A DNA stretch of 10,695 nt from assembly GCA_964217345.1 (NCBI GenBank), contig CAXPJI010000021.1, positions 1 to 10,695 of the forward strand, written 5' to 3'. A model generated the notes under the pieces. That model was given only the letters and a program-made list of their open reading frames with translations. It had not been told where the DNA came from and did no database searches. Positions 1-8,899 of the stretch are shown piece after piece. Made by a program: the position numbers and the translations under genes. The stretch comes from UBA3478 sp964217345 (GTDB lineage: Bacteria > Bacteroidota > Bacteroidia > Flavobacteriales > Flavobacteriaceae). Numbering within the stretch: the stretch's first letter is position 1; each line of letters starts with the position of its first letter.

Positions 1-380
<380 letters not shown>

Positions 381-497
381 GTCCCTTGTGCACCTTTAAA
401 ACGCTTTATCACTTCAAGATTAATTTGATTTTTAGACCATATTGCAGCTTGCTGCTTTCGTCTCTATATATGTCATATCATTAAAGTATTTAAGACT
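381..497 (+). other. 23S-5S internal transcribed spacer
   Basis: About 117 AT-rich bases separate the two rRNAs. There is no tRNA in the spacer and no open reading frame worth calling. A perfect 6-bp hairpin (TGCACA / TGTGCA with loop GTCCCT, 375-392) spans the estimated 23S end and may act in precursor processing. A second small inverted repeat, AAAGT (483-487) and ACTTT (495-499), overlaps the 5' edge of 5S. Boundaries depend on the estimated rRNA ends. Confidence 0.7.
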
Positions 498-607
498 TTG
501 GTGGCCATGGCGATAGGGTTCACCTCTTCCCATCCCGAACAGAGAAGTTAAGCCTATCAGCGCCGATGGTACTGCCCCAAAAGGTGGGAGAGTAGGTCGC
601 CGCCATC
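498..607 (+). rRNA. rrf: 5S ribosomal RNA
   Basis: This is the complete 5S rRNA of the large ribosomal subunit, the last gene of the rRNA operon. The terminal helix I is visible: TGGTGGC at 499-505 pairs with GCCGCCA at 599-605, with one G-U pair. The conserved core CCCATCCCGAACAG and the downstream GAAGTTAAGC are present, as is GGTACTGCC in the other arm. The length of about 110 bases is normal for the family. The exact ends may differ by one to three bases. A strong terminator begins only a few bases after it, so no tRNA follows in this operon. Confidence 0.96.
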
Positions 608-610
608 CTC

Positions 611-643
611 AAGCCCCTCACAGTAATGTGGGGGGCTTTTTTT
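611..643 (+). terminator. Intrinsic terminator of the rRNA operon
   Basis: A hairpin of about 12 bp (611-622 with 627-638) contains one T-G wobble and has a GTAA tetraloop at 623-626. A run of seven T follows at 637-643. It is GC-rich in the middle of the stem and sits just after 5S, as expected for the end of an rrn transcript. Confidence 0.95.
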
Positions 644-670
644 ATACCTTATATTATGGGAGGTGTAGAT

Positions 671-698
671 AAAAAAAAGGACCCCTTTCGGGGCCCTC
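671..698 (-). terminator. Intrinsic terminator of the gltB-gltD operon
   Basis: Read on the - strand, a 7-bp GC-rich stem (696-690 with 685-679, one G-T wobble) closes a GAAA tetraloop and is followed by eight T (678-671). It lies about 68 bases after the gltD stop codon. The T run is only on the - strand side, so it serves gltD, not the facing rRNA operon. Confidence 0.93.
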
Positions 699-765
699 TG
701 CTCACTCACGCTAGTTCAAAAGAACGGGTTGATTGATGATTGTTTTGTTTCGTAAACAATTTCTA

Positions 766-2229
766 TTAAACGCGTGGTAAATCTCCATCTCCCTTTAAGG
801 GTAAGTGACTCTCACCCATAAGGTATTTATCTACATGGTGTGCTGCTTGTCTTCCTTCTGAAATGGCCCAAACAATAAGGGATTGTCCTCTTCTTTGGTC
901 TCCAGCAGCAAATACACCGGATACATTTGTTTTATAATCGCTTTCTTCAGCTGCAATATTTCCTCGATTATCGAATGTTAACCCAAAGCTCTCTGCTAAG
1001 GTATTCTCTGATCCTGTAAAACCTAATGCGAGAAGCGCAAGGTTGCAATCCCAGGTTTTAGAAGATCCTTCTCTTTCGACTAATTGCATACGACCCTCTT
1101 TGTATTCCCAGCTAACCTCTACCGTTTCTAATCCTACAAGTTCTCCTTTATCATTTCCTAAGAAACGCTTCGTCATAATACTGAAATGACGATCTACGCC
1201 CTCCTTATGAGAGGTACTCTCTCTAAGGCGCATCGGCCAAAAGGGCCAAGGTTGGTTTTCAGGACGGTCTTTCGTTGCCATTGGCATGATCTCGAAGTTT
1301 TGAATGCTGTTTGCACCTTGTCTTCTTGAAGTGCCAATACAGTCAGATCCTGTATCTCCACCTCCGATTACGATGACATCTTTACCTTCGGCAGTGATCT
1401 TTTCACCGTTAATTTCGAGATTCGAAACTCGGCGGTTATTTTGTGGTAAGAAATCCATGGCCTGAATTACGCCTTTAAGATCGGCCCCTACAATAGGTAA
1501 ACCTCTTCTAATTGTTGCCCCTCCACAGAGAACTACCGCGTCATAATTTTCCTTTATTTCATTGGCATCAATGTTTACCCCAACGTGAGCACCAGTTTTG
1601 AATTGAATGCCTTCTTCTTCTAAAAGAGCAATTCTTCGATCAATAATAGTTTTCTCTAACTTGAAGTCTGGAATTCCGAATCGTAATAGTCCACCAACCT
1701 TTTCGTCTCTTTCGAAAACAGTTACCTCATGCCCGGCGCGGTTCAATTGCTGTGCCGCAGCCAATCCTGAAGGTCCTGAGCCAATAACAGCGACTTTTTT
1801 ACCAGTACGCGTCTTTGGAGGTATTGCTTGAAGATAGCCGTTAGCAAAGGCGGTCTCTACAATGTTTTTCTCGATATTTTCGATAGATACAGGGTCTTCA
1901 TTGATCCCTAGAACACATGCCTCTTCGCATGGCGCGGGGCAAAGTCTTCCTGTAAATTCAGGGAAGTTATTCGTAGAATGTAATATTTGAGATGCTTTCT
2001 CCCAATTACCTTCATATACGGCATCGTTAAAATCAGGAATTAAATTTCCTAATGGACATCCGCTATGACAAAATGGGATTCCGCAATTCATACAACGAGC
2101 TCCCTGTTCCTTTAGTTCTTCCTCTTTTAAAGGCTGGGTAAATTCCTTATAGTTTTTCGTGCGTTCTTCTACAGGAAGATATCCTTCTGTTTTACGCTTG
2201 AACTCTAAAAATCCGGTTGTCTTTCCCAT
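766..2229 (-). CDS. gltD: Glutamate synthase, small (beta) subunit
   Basis: This 487-residue protein is the NAD(P)H-oxidising subunit of GOGAT. It passes electrons via FAD and iron-sulfur clusters to GltB, in the cytoplasm. The N-terminal domain carries cluster cysteines C46, C49, C54 and C58 (CMNCGIPFCHSGC) and a second group C97, C101 and C105. The FAD dinucleotide fold starts at GSGPSG (150-155), with GGLLRFGIPDFKL just after (179-191). The NAD(P)H fold has GGGDTG (289-294), and the closing FAD motif AAGDQRRG is at 441-448. Length and motif order are those of intact GltD proteins. The ATG at 2229-2227 overlaps the gltB stop by one base (TAATG), which implies translational coupling. No separate promoter is needed. 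The protein family also includes related oxidoreductase subunits (for example PreT-like), but the adjacent gltB settles the assignment. Confidence 0.97.
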   Translation of the reverse strand: MGKTTGFLEFKRKTEGYLPVEERTKNYKEFTQPLKEEELKEQGARCMNCGIPFCHSGCPLGNLIPDFNDAVYEGNWEKASQILHSTNNFPEFTGRLCPAPCEEACVLGINEDPVSIENIEKNIVETAFANGYLQAIPPKTRTGKKVAVIGSGPSGLAAAQQLNRAGHEVTVFERDEKVGGLLRFGIPDFKLEKTIIDRRIALLEEEGIQFKTGAHVGVNIDANEIKENYDAVVLCGGATIRRGLPIVGADLKGVIQAMDFLPQNNRRVSNLEINGEKITAEGKDVIVIGGGDTGSDCIGTSRRQGANSIQNFEIMPMATKDRPENQPWPFWPMRLRESTSHKEGVDRHFSIMTKRFLGNDKGELVGLETVEVSWEYKEGRMQLVEREGSSKTWDCNLALLALGFTGSENTLAESFGLTFDNRGNIAAEESDYKTNVSGVFAAGDQRRGQSLIVWAISEGRQAAHHVDKYLMGESHLPLKGDGDLPRV

Positions 2230-5200
2230 TAGTTACTAGTTGTTTGGTTTTCTTCAGCGATTCTAATCAGTGCCTGACGATATTCTTCTGGGAATACTTT
2301 CACAAAGTTCCCAACTTCTTTCTCCCAATTGGTTAGCAGTTTTTCTGCCAGTGGGCTCATCGTAAGGTTGTAGTGATTCTCGACTAAAGTGAATAATTCT
2401 TTTTGATCTTCTTCGGTTTCAACGTTGAGTAAATTAAGATCAGGATTCTTAACGCCTGCCTTAAAGGTTTTGTCTGGATCGTATACATAGGCCAGACCAC
2501 CACTCATTCCTGCACCGAAGTTTCTTCCTACTTTTCCTAGGATAACAGCAACTCCACCAGTCATGTATTCACAACCGTGATCACCGATTCCTTCAACGAC
2601 TGCCTTGGCTCCTGAGTTTCTTACACAGAAACGTTCTCCTGCAAGACCATTAATGTAGGCCTCTCCTGTAGTGGCACCGTATAAACAAACGTTACCGGTA
2701 ATTACGTTTTTATGTGATTCAAAAGATGAACCATTAGGAACACGAACTACGAGTCTCGCTCCTGAAAGGCCTTTTCCGAGGTAATCGTTGGTTGCTCCGT
2801 TAACTACTAGCGTTAGTCCTTTGGTGCTGAAGGCTCCAAAGCTTTGCCCTGCGAATCCATTAAATACTACACGTAGTGTGTTGTCTGGTAGCCCGTCTGC
2901 TCCATAGATTTTTGAAACTTCATTCGAAATGATTGCCCCAACTGCACGATTGGTGTTACTGATTGGGAATTCGAGTTGAGTTTTCTCTTTTCGGTAGAGT
3001 GCAGGGTGCGCTTTGCTTAATATTTCGAAATCAATCGCATCTGCTGTTTCGTCTACCTGTTTTTCTGTATTTCTGATTGACACACCTTCAGGGGTATCAA
3101 TAACTTTCAAAATAGGACTTAAGTCTAAGCCTCTTGTTTTGTAATGATCTAGTACGTTTGATCGTTCTAACTTTTGAACTTGACCCACCATTTCATCAAT
3201 GGTTCTAAATCCAAGTTCGGCCATGATCTCGCGTAATTCTTGAGCTACAAAGTACATGTAGTTAACTACGTGCTCAGGCTGTCCTTTAAATTTCTTACGA
3301 AGCTCGGGATTCTGAGTTGCAATACCTACAGGACAAGTATTTAGGTGACACACACGCATCATTATACATCCTGAGGCTACTAGAGGTGCTGTGGCAAAAC
3401 CGAACTCTTCTGCACCTAATAGACAAGCAATGGCTACATCGCGTCCTGTTTTTAACTGTCCGTCACACTCAAGAACAATTCTGGATCGAAGGTTGTTCAT
3501 TACTAGAGTTTGCTGCGCTTCTGCTACACCTAACTCCCAAGGGAGCCCGGCATGTTTCAGAGAGGTAAGAGGAGATGCCCCTGTACCTCCGTCATAACCC
3601 GAAATTAGAATTACATCTGCGTTAGCTTTTGAAACTCCCGCGGCGATGGTTCCTACTCCGATTTCTGATACGAGTTTTACATTGATTCTAGCTTCTCTGT
3701 TTGCTGATTTTAAATCGTAAATGAGCTGAGAAAGATCCTCGATTGAGTAGATGTCGTGATGCGGTGGTGGAGAAATAAGTCCAACATAGGGTGTTGAGTT
3801 TCTCGTTTTAGCAATATCAGGATTAACCTTAGGCCCAGGAAGTTGTCCTCCTTCACCAGGTTTTGCTCCTTGAGCCATCTTGATTTGAATTTCCTTGGCG
3901 CTTGTCAGATAGTTAGAGGTTACCCCAAATCGACCCGAAGCAACCTGCTTAATTGCAGAGTTTCTCCAATCGCCATCCTCAGTCTTATAGAAACGAATGG
4001 TCTCTTCACCACCTTCGCCTGAATTTGATTTACCGCCGATTCGGTTCATCGCAATCGCCAAGTTTTCGTGAGCTTCCTTACTAATACTACCATATGACAT
4101 TGCTCCTGTTTTGAATCGCTTCACGATTTCTGTCCAAGGTTCAACCTCGTCAAGTGGAATAGGGTCATAGTTGGTGAACTCTAATAATCCACGAATTGTA
4201 AGTAGTCGTTTCGACTGCTCATTAATTCGCTTGGCATATTCTTTATAGGTTTTTGGTTCATTGAGTCGAACCGCCTTTTGTAGTGTAGCAACACTGATCG
4301 GATCAAAAGCATGTTGCTCCCCATTTCTTCTCCAGCGGTATTCCCCACCCACTTCTAAATCTAAATCAGCAGGAGTTTCAGCTGCGGTAAATGCTTTGTC
4401 ATGTCGAAGGGCAATTTCTTTCTCGATCTCCATCAGACCAATTCCTTCAATTCGTGTTGGCGTGATTGGGAAGTATTTACGAACAACCACAGAGTTGAGA
4501 CCAATACATTCGAAGATTTGTGAACCTCGGTATGAGTTAAGTGTCGAAATACCCACTTTATTCATCACCTTGAGAATTCCTTTACCTACTGCTTTGTTAT
4601 AGTTCTTAATCGCCTTCTCTGTATCCTCGTAGCTAAACCCTTCATTCAGTGCTTGCGCAGTGATTAGCTCGTTGACTAGGTATGGGTTTACTGCACTAGC
4701 TCCGTATCCGAATAGTAATGAGAAGTGATGAACTTCACGCGGCTCTGCAGATTCGATAATTAAGCTAACTAGAGATCGGCGTTGTAGGCGTCCAAGACCG
4801 TGATTTACATAAGAGCAAGCAAGGAGCGCTGGTATAGCAGCATATTCACTATCTACTTTACGATCTGATAGAATGATAATAGATACCCCGTTATCAATAG
4901 CTTCTGCAGCATCTTTTACAAGCTTTTCTAAGGCCTTTTCTAGTCCATTCACCCCTTCTTTTGCGGGATACAGGATGTCTAGAGTAGCGGTTTCGAAACC
5001 TCCATTATCTCCATGTCTTCTGATTTTCTCTAAATCTTCTTTAGAGATAACAGGGTTTTGGATTTTTAATTTGTGGCACTGCTTTTCGTCAATTTCGAAA
5101 AGGTTGTAGTCTCGACCTAGCGTTAAGCTAATGTCTGTGATCATCTCCTCTCGAATACCATCTAATGGTGGGTTTGTTACCTGAGCGAAAAGCTGCTTAA

Positions 5201-6737
5201 AGTAATTGTAAAGTAATTGCGGACGTTCAGAAAGCACGGCAATAGGAGTGTCAGACCCCATCGATCCGATCGGTTCAGCACCGTTTTCGGCCATCGGTAA
5301 AATAATACGACTGATATCCTCTCTAGTATATCCAAAAAACTTGGCTCTAGTTTCTAGACTTGCTGAAGGCTGGTGCACCTCACAAGCTCCATACTCAATA
5401 TCTTTTAGGTGGGTTAGTTGTTCATCTACCCATTGCCTGTAGGGGTGTTTACTAACGATTTCTTTCTTTACCTCTTCATCTCCAACGATTCTACCGGCTT
5501 CCATGTCTACAAGAAACATTTTACCTGGTTCTAATCGCCCGTGAGACTCTATGTTTTCAGTTTCAATGTCGACTACACCAATCTCTGATGACATAATTAC
5601 GTATCCATCTTTAGTTACGCTATATCGAGAAGGACGAAGACCATTTCGGTCTAAAACGGCACCGATATATACCCCATCGGTGAATGGGATCGACGCTGGA
5701 CCATCCCATGGCTCCATTAGACATGAGTTGTATTCGTAAAATGCCTTTTTGTCGGCATCCATAGATTCATTTTTCTCCCAAGCCTCTGGCACAAGCATCA
5801 TCATTACTTCGGGTAGTGTTCTTCCTGTCATCAGTAATAATTCAACGACCATATCTAAACTCGCAGAGTCTGATTTACCAGGAATGATGATTGGAATAAT
5901 TGCTTTGATCTCATCATCAAACCAATCACTTTTAAGAAGATCTTCTCTAGATCTCATTCGACCAACATTACCTCTAAGGGTATTGATCTCTCCGTTATGA
6001 CAAATAAATCTAAACGGTTGAGCGAGATCCCAAGTAGGGAAAGTGTTTGTGGAGAAGCGTTGGTGTACAAGCGCTAGTCTGGTAACACATTCAGGATCTT
6101 GAAGATCTAAATAGTAAGCACTGATATCCTCAGGAATTAGAAGACCTTTATAAATGACAACTTTCGTAGAGAAACTAGGAATATAAAAGATTTTCGATTC
6201 TGATAATCTCGAGTTCCATATCGTATGTTCTGCTTTTTTACGGGCGATGTATCGTTTAATTTCAAAAGTACGCTCATCCATATCTTTCGGACGACCTACA
6301 AAGAGCTGTCGAACTAGCGGTTCAGACTGTTTAGCAATCTCACCTAGCACCGAAGTGTCAACTGGAGTGGTTCTCCATCCCAAAACCTGAAGTCCTTGAG
6401 CTTCTAATTCTGAAACTAAAGTCTTTTCACAGAATTCCCGTTGATTTTCTTTCTGAGGTAGAAACACATTTGCCATCGCATATTCTCCTCGTTCAGGTAG
6501 TTCAAAAGAAACCTTCGATTTATAGAAACTATGCGGAATGTCAATAAGGATTCCTGCACCGTCACCTGTCTTACCATCTGCATTAACGGCTCCACGGTGT
6601 TTCAGTCGGACAAGAATTTCTAGCGCCTTATGAATAATGTCATTACTACGCTCACCTTTTAAACTACAAATGAATCCTGCTCCACAATTGTCATGCTCAA
6701 ATTCGGGTAAATAGAGCCCTTGTGCTTCTAGTGCCAT
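2229..6737 (-). CDS. gltB: Glutamate synthase, large (alpha) subunit
   Basis: This 1502-residue subunit hydrolyses glutamine and channels the ammonia to 2-oxoglutarate, giving two glutamates per cycle. Domains in order: class II glutamine amidotransferase (about 18-420), central domain (about 470-760), FMN-binding synthase barrel (about 830-1200) and the C-terminal glycine-rich beta-helix (about 1260-1450). The catalytic cysteine is C18 in DNCGAGF, implying removal of a 17-residue propeptide. HNGEIN (247-252) is part of the glutaminase site. The FMN site includes SGYDGGTGASP (1046-1056). The 3Fe-4S cysteines are C1124, C1130 and C1135, with family-standard spacing. The ATG at 6737-6735 is required, because the next in-frame methionine (M88) lies beyond C18. 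Upstream sequence is AT-rich with no Shine-Dalgarno. It is the first gene of the operon, and no regulator or glnA lies beside it. Confidence 0.98.
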   Translation of the reverse strand: MALEAQGLYLPEFEHDNCGAGFICSLKGERSNDIIHKALEILVRLKHRGAVNADGKTGDGAGILIDIPHSFYKSKVSFELPERGEYAMANVFLPQKENQREFCEKTLVSELEAQGLQVLGWRTTPVDTSVLGEIAKQSEPLVRQLFVGRPKDMDERTFEIKRYIARKKAEHTIWNSRLSESKIFYIPSFSTKVVIYKGLLIPEDISAYYLDLQDPECVTRLALVHQRFSTNTFPTWDLAQPFRFICHNGEINTLRGNVGRMRSREDLLKSDWFDDEIKAIIPIIIPGKSDSASLDMVVELLLMTGRTLPEVMMMLVPEAWEKNESMDADKKAFYEYNSCLMEPWDGPASIPFTDGVYIGAVLDRNGLRPSRYSVTKDGYVIMSSEIGVVDIETENIESHGRLEPGKMFLVDMEAGRIVGDEEVKKEIVSKHPYRQWVDEQLTHLKDIEYGACEVHQPSASLETRAKFFGYTREDISRIILPMAENGAEPIGSMGSDTPIAVLSERPQLLYNYFKQLFAQVTNPPLDGIREEMITDISLTLGRDYNLFEIDEKQCHKLKIQNPVISKEDLEKIRRHGDNGGFETATLDILYPAKEGVNGLEKALEKLVKDAAEAIDNGVSIIILSDRKVDSEYAAIPALLACSYVNHGLGRLQRRSLVSLIIESAEPREVHHFSLLFGYGASAVNPYLVNELITAQALNEGFSYEDTEKAIKNYNKAVGKGILKVMNKVGISTLNSYRGSQIFECIGLNSVVVRKYFPITPTRIEGIGLMEIEKEIALRHDKAFTAAETPADLDLEVGGEYRWRRNGEQHAFDPISVATLQKAVRLNEPKTYKEYAKRINEQSKRLLTIRGLLEFTNYDPIPLDEVEPWTEIVKRFKTGAMSYGSISKEAHENLAIAMNRIGGKSNSGEGGEETIRFYKTEDGDWRNSAIKQVASGRFGVTSNYLTSAKEIQIKMAQGAKPGEGGQLPGPKVNPDIAKTRNSTPYVGLISPPPHHDIYSIEDLSQLIYDLKSANREARINVKLVSEIGVGTIAAGVSKANADVILISGYDGGTGASPLTSLKHAGLPWELGVAEAQQTLVMNNLRSRIVLECDGQLKTGRDVAIACLLGAEEFGFATAPLVASGCIMMRVCHLNTCPVGIATQNPELRKKFKGQPEHVVNYMYFVAQELREIMAELGFRTIDEMVGQVQKLERSNVLDHYKTRGLDLSPILKVIDTPEGVSIRNTEKQVDETADAIDFEILSKAHPALYRKEKTQLEFPISNTNRAVGAIISNEVSKIYGADGLPDNTLRVVFNGFAGQSFGAFSTKGLTLVVNGATNDYLGKGLSGARLVVRVPNGSSFESHKNVITGNVCLYGATTGEAYINGLAGERFCVRNSGAKAVVEGIGDHGCEYMTGGVAVILGKVGRNFGAGMSGGLAYVYDPDKTFKAGVKNPDLNLLNVETEEDQKELFTLVENHYNLTMSPLAEKLLTNWEKEVGNFVKVFPEEYRQALIRIAEENQTTSN

Positions 6738-6764
6738 ACGATTGAAATTATTTACGAAAACCTC

Positions 6765-6772
6765 GAAATCTA
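6765..6772 (-). promoter_or_regulatory. Possible -7 element for gltB
   Basis: Read on the - strand the sequence is TAGATTTC, five of six fixed positions of the Bacteroidota -7 consensus TAnnTTTG. It lies about 28 bases before the gltB ATG, which would give a leader of roughly 20 bases. I see no good TTG at the expected -33 distance, so this is a weak candidate. Confidence 0.22.
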
Positions 6773-6908
6773 TAAATTATTTATGGTCTAACCTTAAATT
6801 CTCCACATATTTCACAATGAATCAGAAAAATGTCTAGAAATTTGATAGTGTCATAAATTCAGAGAGGTCATTTTGGTATTTTCATATTCAGGATTGAAGT
6901 GTTAAACC

Positions 6909-6940
6909 TTTCAAGGCCGCCTCAATTTTTTCTATATTAG
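6909..6940 (+). promoter_or_regulatory. Possible promoter of the nhaD operon
   Basis: TATATTAG at 6933-6940 matches five of the six fixed positions of the Bacteroidota -7 element TAnnTTTG. A poor -33 match, TTTC, lies at 6909-6912 with a 20-base spacer. A start point near 6947 would give a leader of about 30 bases before the nhaD ATG. Position and spacing are reasonable, but both elements deviate from consensus. Confidence 0.35.
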
Positions 6941-6977
6941 GGCCGCAACAATAACTAAGCAATTCACTTATACAATT

Positions 6978-8291
6978 ATGGAAACAGCTATAATAGCACT
7001 TTTTTTCTTGGGGTATTTATTCATTACTCTGGAGCACAATGTTAAGGTGGATAAACTAATCCCCGCCTTGGCGATGATGGCTCTTTTATGGGCTATTGCG
7101 GCACTCGGTCACCTACCGATGTTTGAAGTGAATGCAGAACTACGAGAGCTTGAACCTACTCATCTCGATGAGATTTTGTTACATCATTTGGGTAAAACTG
7201 CTGAGATTCTGGTGTTCTTATTAGGGGCAATGACAATTGTTGAGATTGTCGATTACTTTGATGGTTTCTCTACCATTAAAGGTTTCATAAGAACTCGATC
7301 GAAGGTTGCGCTTTTATGGATATTCTCCATACTTGCCTTCATACTATCTGCAATCATTGATAACCTAACGGCAACGATTGTTTTAATTACAATCCTTCAA
7401 AAGGTAATCAAAGACAAACAGCTTAGACTGTTTTTTACAGGTTTAATTATTATTAATGCTAATGCTGGTGGTGCATGGTCTCCTATCGGTGATGTGACCA
7501 CTACTATGCTATGGATCGCTGGTAAAGTAGAGGCTGGATCGCTTGTAACCCGTGTTCTTTTACCATCTATTATCTGTATGCTAATACCTACCCTTATTGC
7601 CTCGAGATTTTCTATTTTTCAAGGGCAGATTGAAATGGCAGAATTAGAACCAGAGAAGTCTAAATACAGTGGAACGATGCTTTATTTAGGATTAGGTTCG
7701 ATCGTATTCGTACCTTTTTTTAAGACAGTAACGCACTTGCCACCGTACGTTGGTATGATGCTATCTTTAGCATTTGTTGCTTTATTCGCTGAAATCTTCT
7801 CAAACCGTCAATTTAAAATAGCTGATGCGACTACTGATGGTGGACATCACAGCCCTGTGCACAAGGCGCTTACCAAAATTGAGTTGCCATCAATTCTATT
7901 CTTTTTAGGAATTTTAATGGCCGTTGCTTGTTTAGAATCTTTAGGTATTTTATTCAATGCTGCTGAAGGATTGAATCATGCCATCCCAAATACTGATATC
8001 GTTGTATTGCTACTTGGTATGGGGTCAGCGGTTATTGATAATGTGCCTTTGGTGGCTGCATCGATAGGAATGTTCTCAGAAGGTCCTGATGCTCCATTAT
8101 GGCATTTCATCGCTTATTCTGCAGGAACCGGAGGTAGTATGTTAATTATCGGTTCGGCTGCTGGAGTAGTTGCCATGGGAATGGAGAAGATTGATTTCTT
8201 CTGGTACTTAAAAAAGATTGCTTGGTTAGCACTGATCGGATTTATTTCTGGAGGCCTTGTACTAATCGCGATGAGAGATTTTCTTTTATAG
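6978..8291 (+). CDS. nhaD: NhaD-type Na+/H+ antiporter
   Basis: This 437-residue, strongly hydrophobic protein has about eleven to thirteen membrane segments (for example 26-46, 74-92, 109-141, 150-182, 189-210, 231-250, 257-275, 303-323, 339-363, 373-400 and 409-431). NhaD antiporters exchange cytoplasmic Na+ or Li+ for external H+ at the inner membrane and matter for salt and alkaline tolerance. The two inverted halves of the ion-transporter fold can be seen: SAIIDNLTATIVL (124-136) and SAVIDNVPLVAAS (350-362) carry matching Asp-Asn pairs, D128-N129 and D354-N355. These probably lie on the ion path. NAGGAWSPIGDVTTTM (162-177) is a second conserved stretch, with AGTGGS at 382-387 as its counterpart. 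It heads a cluster with exbB, exbD and folC. The ATG follows an A/T-rich leader without Shine-Dalgarno. The ion specificity is taken from the family. Confidence 0.94.
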   Translation: METAIIALFFLGYLFITLEHNVKVDKLIPALAMMALLWAIAALGHLPMFEVNAELRELEPTHLDEILLHHLGKTAEILVFLLGAMTIVEIVDYFDGFSTIKGFIRTRSKVALLWIFSILAFILSAIIDNLTATIVLITILQKVIKDKQLRLFFTGLIIINANAGGAWSPIGDVTTTMLWIAGKVEAGSLVTRVLLPSIICMLIPTLIASRFSIFQGQIEMAELEPEKSKYSGTMLYLGLGSIVFVPFFKTVTHLPPYVGMMLSLAFVALFAEIFSNRQFKIADATTDGGHHSPVHKALTKIELPSILFFLGILMAVACLESLGILFNAAEGLNHAIPNTDIVVLLLGMGSAVIDNVPLVAASIGMFSEGPDAPLWHFIAYSAGTGGSMLIIGSAAGVVAMGMEKIDFFWYLKKIAWLALIGFISGGLVLIAMRDFLL

Positions 8292-8303
8292 GATTACCTA
8301 CTT

Positions 8304-8888
8304 ATGAATCAAACAACGGAATCATCTGAGTCTCTAATTTCATTGATTTTATCAGGTGGAGTAGCTAGCACTATCATAATGTTACTACTCTTACTCTTTC
8401 TGATTATTACCTTTTACGTAGGTATTGAACGCTTTTTAACCTATCGGTCGGTTTTGAAAGAATTATCTGGAGTAGAGAGCGCCATGATTAATGAACTTTC
8501 ACAAAGGGCTAAGTTGGTTTACAGCAAGACAAACTCACCGGAGAAAACCGAAAAGGCATTAGAGCAAATGGCAGGAGGTTACGTTTTTGAACTAGAACGC
8601 AATACCTCAATTCTTGCCACTTTTTCGGGAGCTGCTCCTATGTTAGGCTTTCTAGGAACCGTAATCGGAATGATTTTGGCATTTAGAGAAATGGCCGTGA
8701 GTTCAGGGCAAGCTGAGATTGCTTCATTGGCAGGCGGAATCTACACGGCCATGATCACAACAGTTGGGGGTCTTATTGTAGGTATATTGAGCTATATTGC
8801 CTACAATCAATTGGCTGTCGTACTTGCACGTATCACGAAGAGATTAGAAGACTTGAGTAACGAGTTACTAGACTCGTTGGAACCTTAA
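8304..8888 (+). CDS. exbB: MotA/TolQ/ExbB family proton-channel protein
   Basis: This 194-residue inner-membrane protein is predicted to form the ion-conducting core of an ExbB/ExbD motor, which uses the proton (possibly sodium) gradient to do work on a partner such as TonB. Three membrane segments are visible: about 12-40, 105-128 and 140-172. A cytoplasmic stretch (41-104) separates the first two, and it contains a charged, probably helical part. Signature motifs are APMLGFLGTVIGM (111-123) and AGGIYTAMITTVGGL (143-157). They include threonines of the kind that line the channel in the family (T119, T152, T153). It is shorter than E. coli ExbB (about 240 residues), mostly through short ends. 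The start is 12 bases after the nhaD stop. AGGA at 8290-8293, overlapping that stop, is a possible ribosome site. TolQ is an alternative name, and sequence alone cannot decide between them. Confidence 0.9.
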   Translation: MNQTTESSESLISLILSGGVASTIIMLLLLLFLIITFYVGIERFLTYRSVLKELSGVESAMINELSQRAKLVYSKTNSPEKTEKALEQMAGGYVFELERNTSILATFSGAAPMLGFLGTVIGMILAFREMAVSSGQAEIASLAGGIYTAMITTVGGLIVGILSYIAYNQLAVVLARITKRLEDLSNELLDSLEP

Positions 8889-8899
8889 AAGAACTTGCC

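Noticed and set aside
739..760. A 7-bp inverted repeat (ATTGTTT / AAACAAT) just after gltD
   Set aside because: It is AT-rich and not followed by a T run on the - strand. The hairpin at 671-698 is a far better terminator.
3317..3597. Two overlapping + strand frames opposite gltB, as well as similar frames at 1607-1831, 4261-4602, 4873-5109, 5248-5442, 5551-5739 and 5749-6000
   Set aside because: All are antisense shadows of gltB or gltD coding sequence, with no domains and no start signals. The - strand genes explain the open frames.
6738..6977. A search for a riboswitch, operator repeats or a small gene in the divergent gltB-nhaD gap
   Set aside because: I saw no convincing palindrome, repeated operator, conserved riboswitch core or open frame, only AT-rich sequence and weak promoter-like elements.
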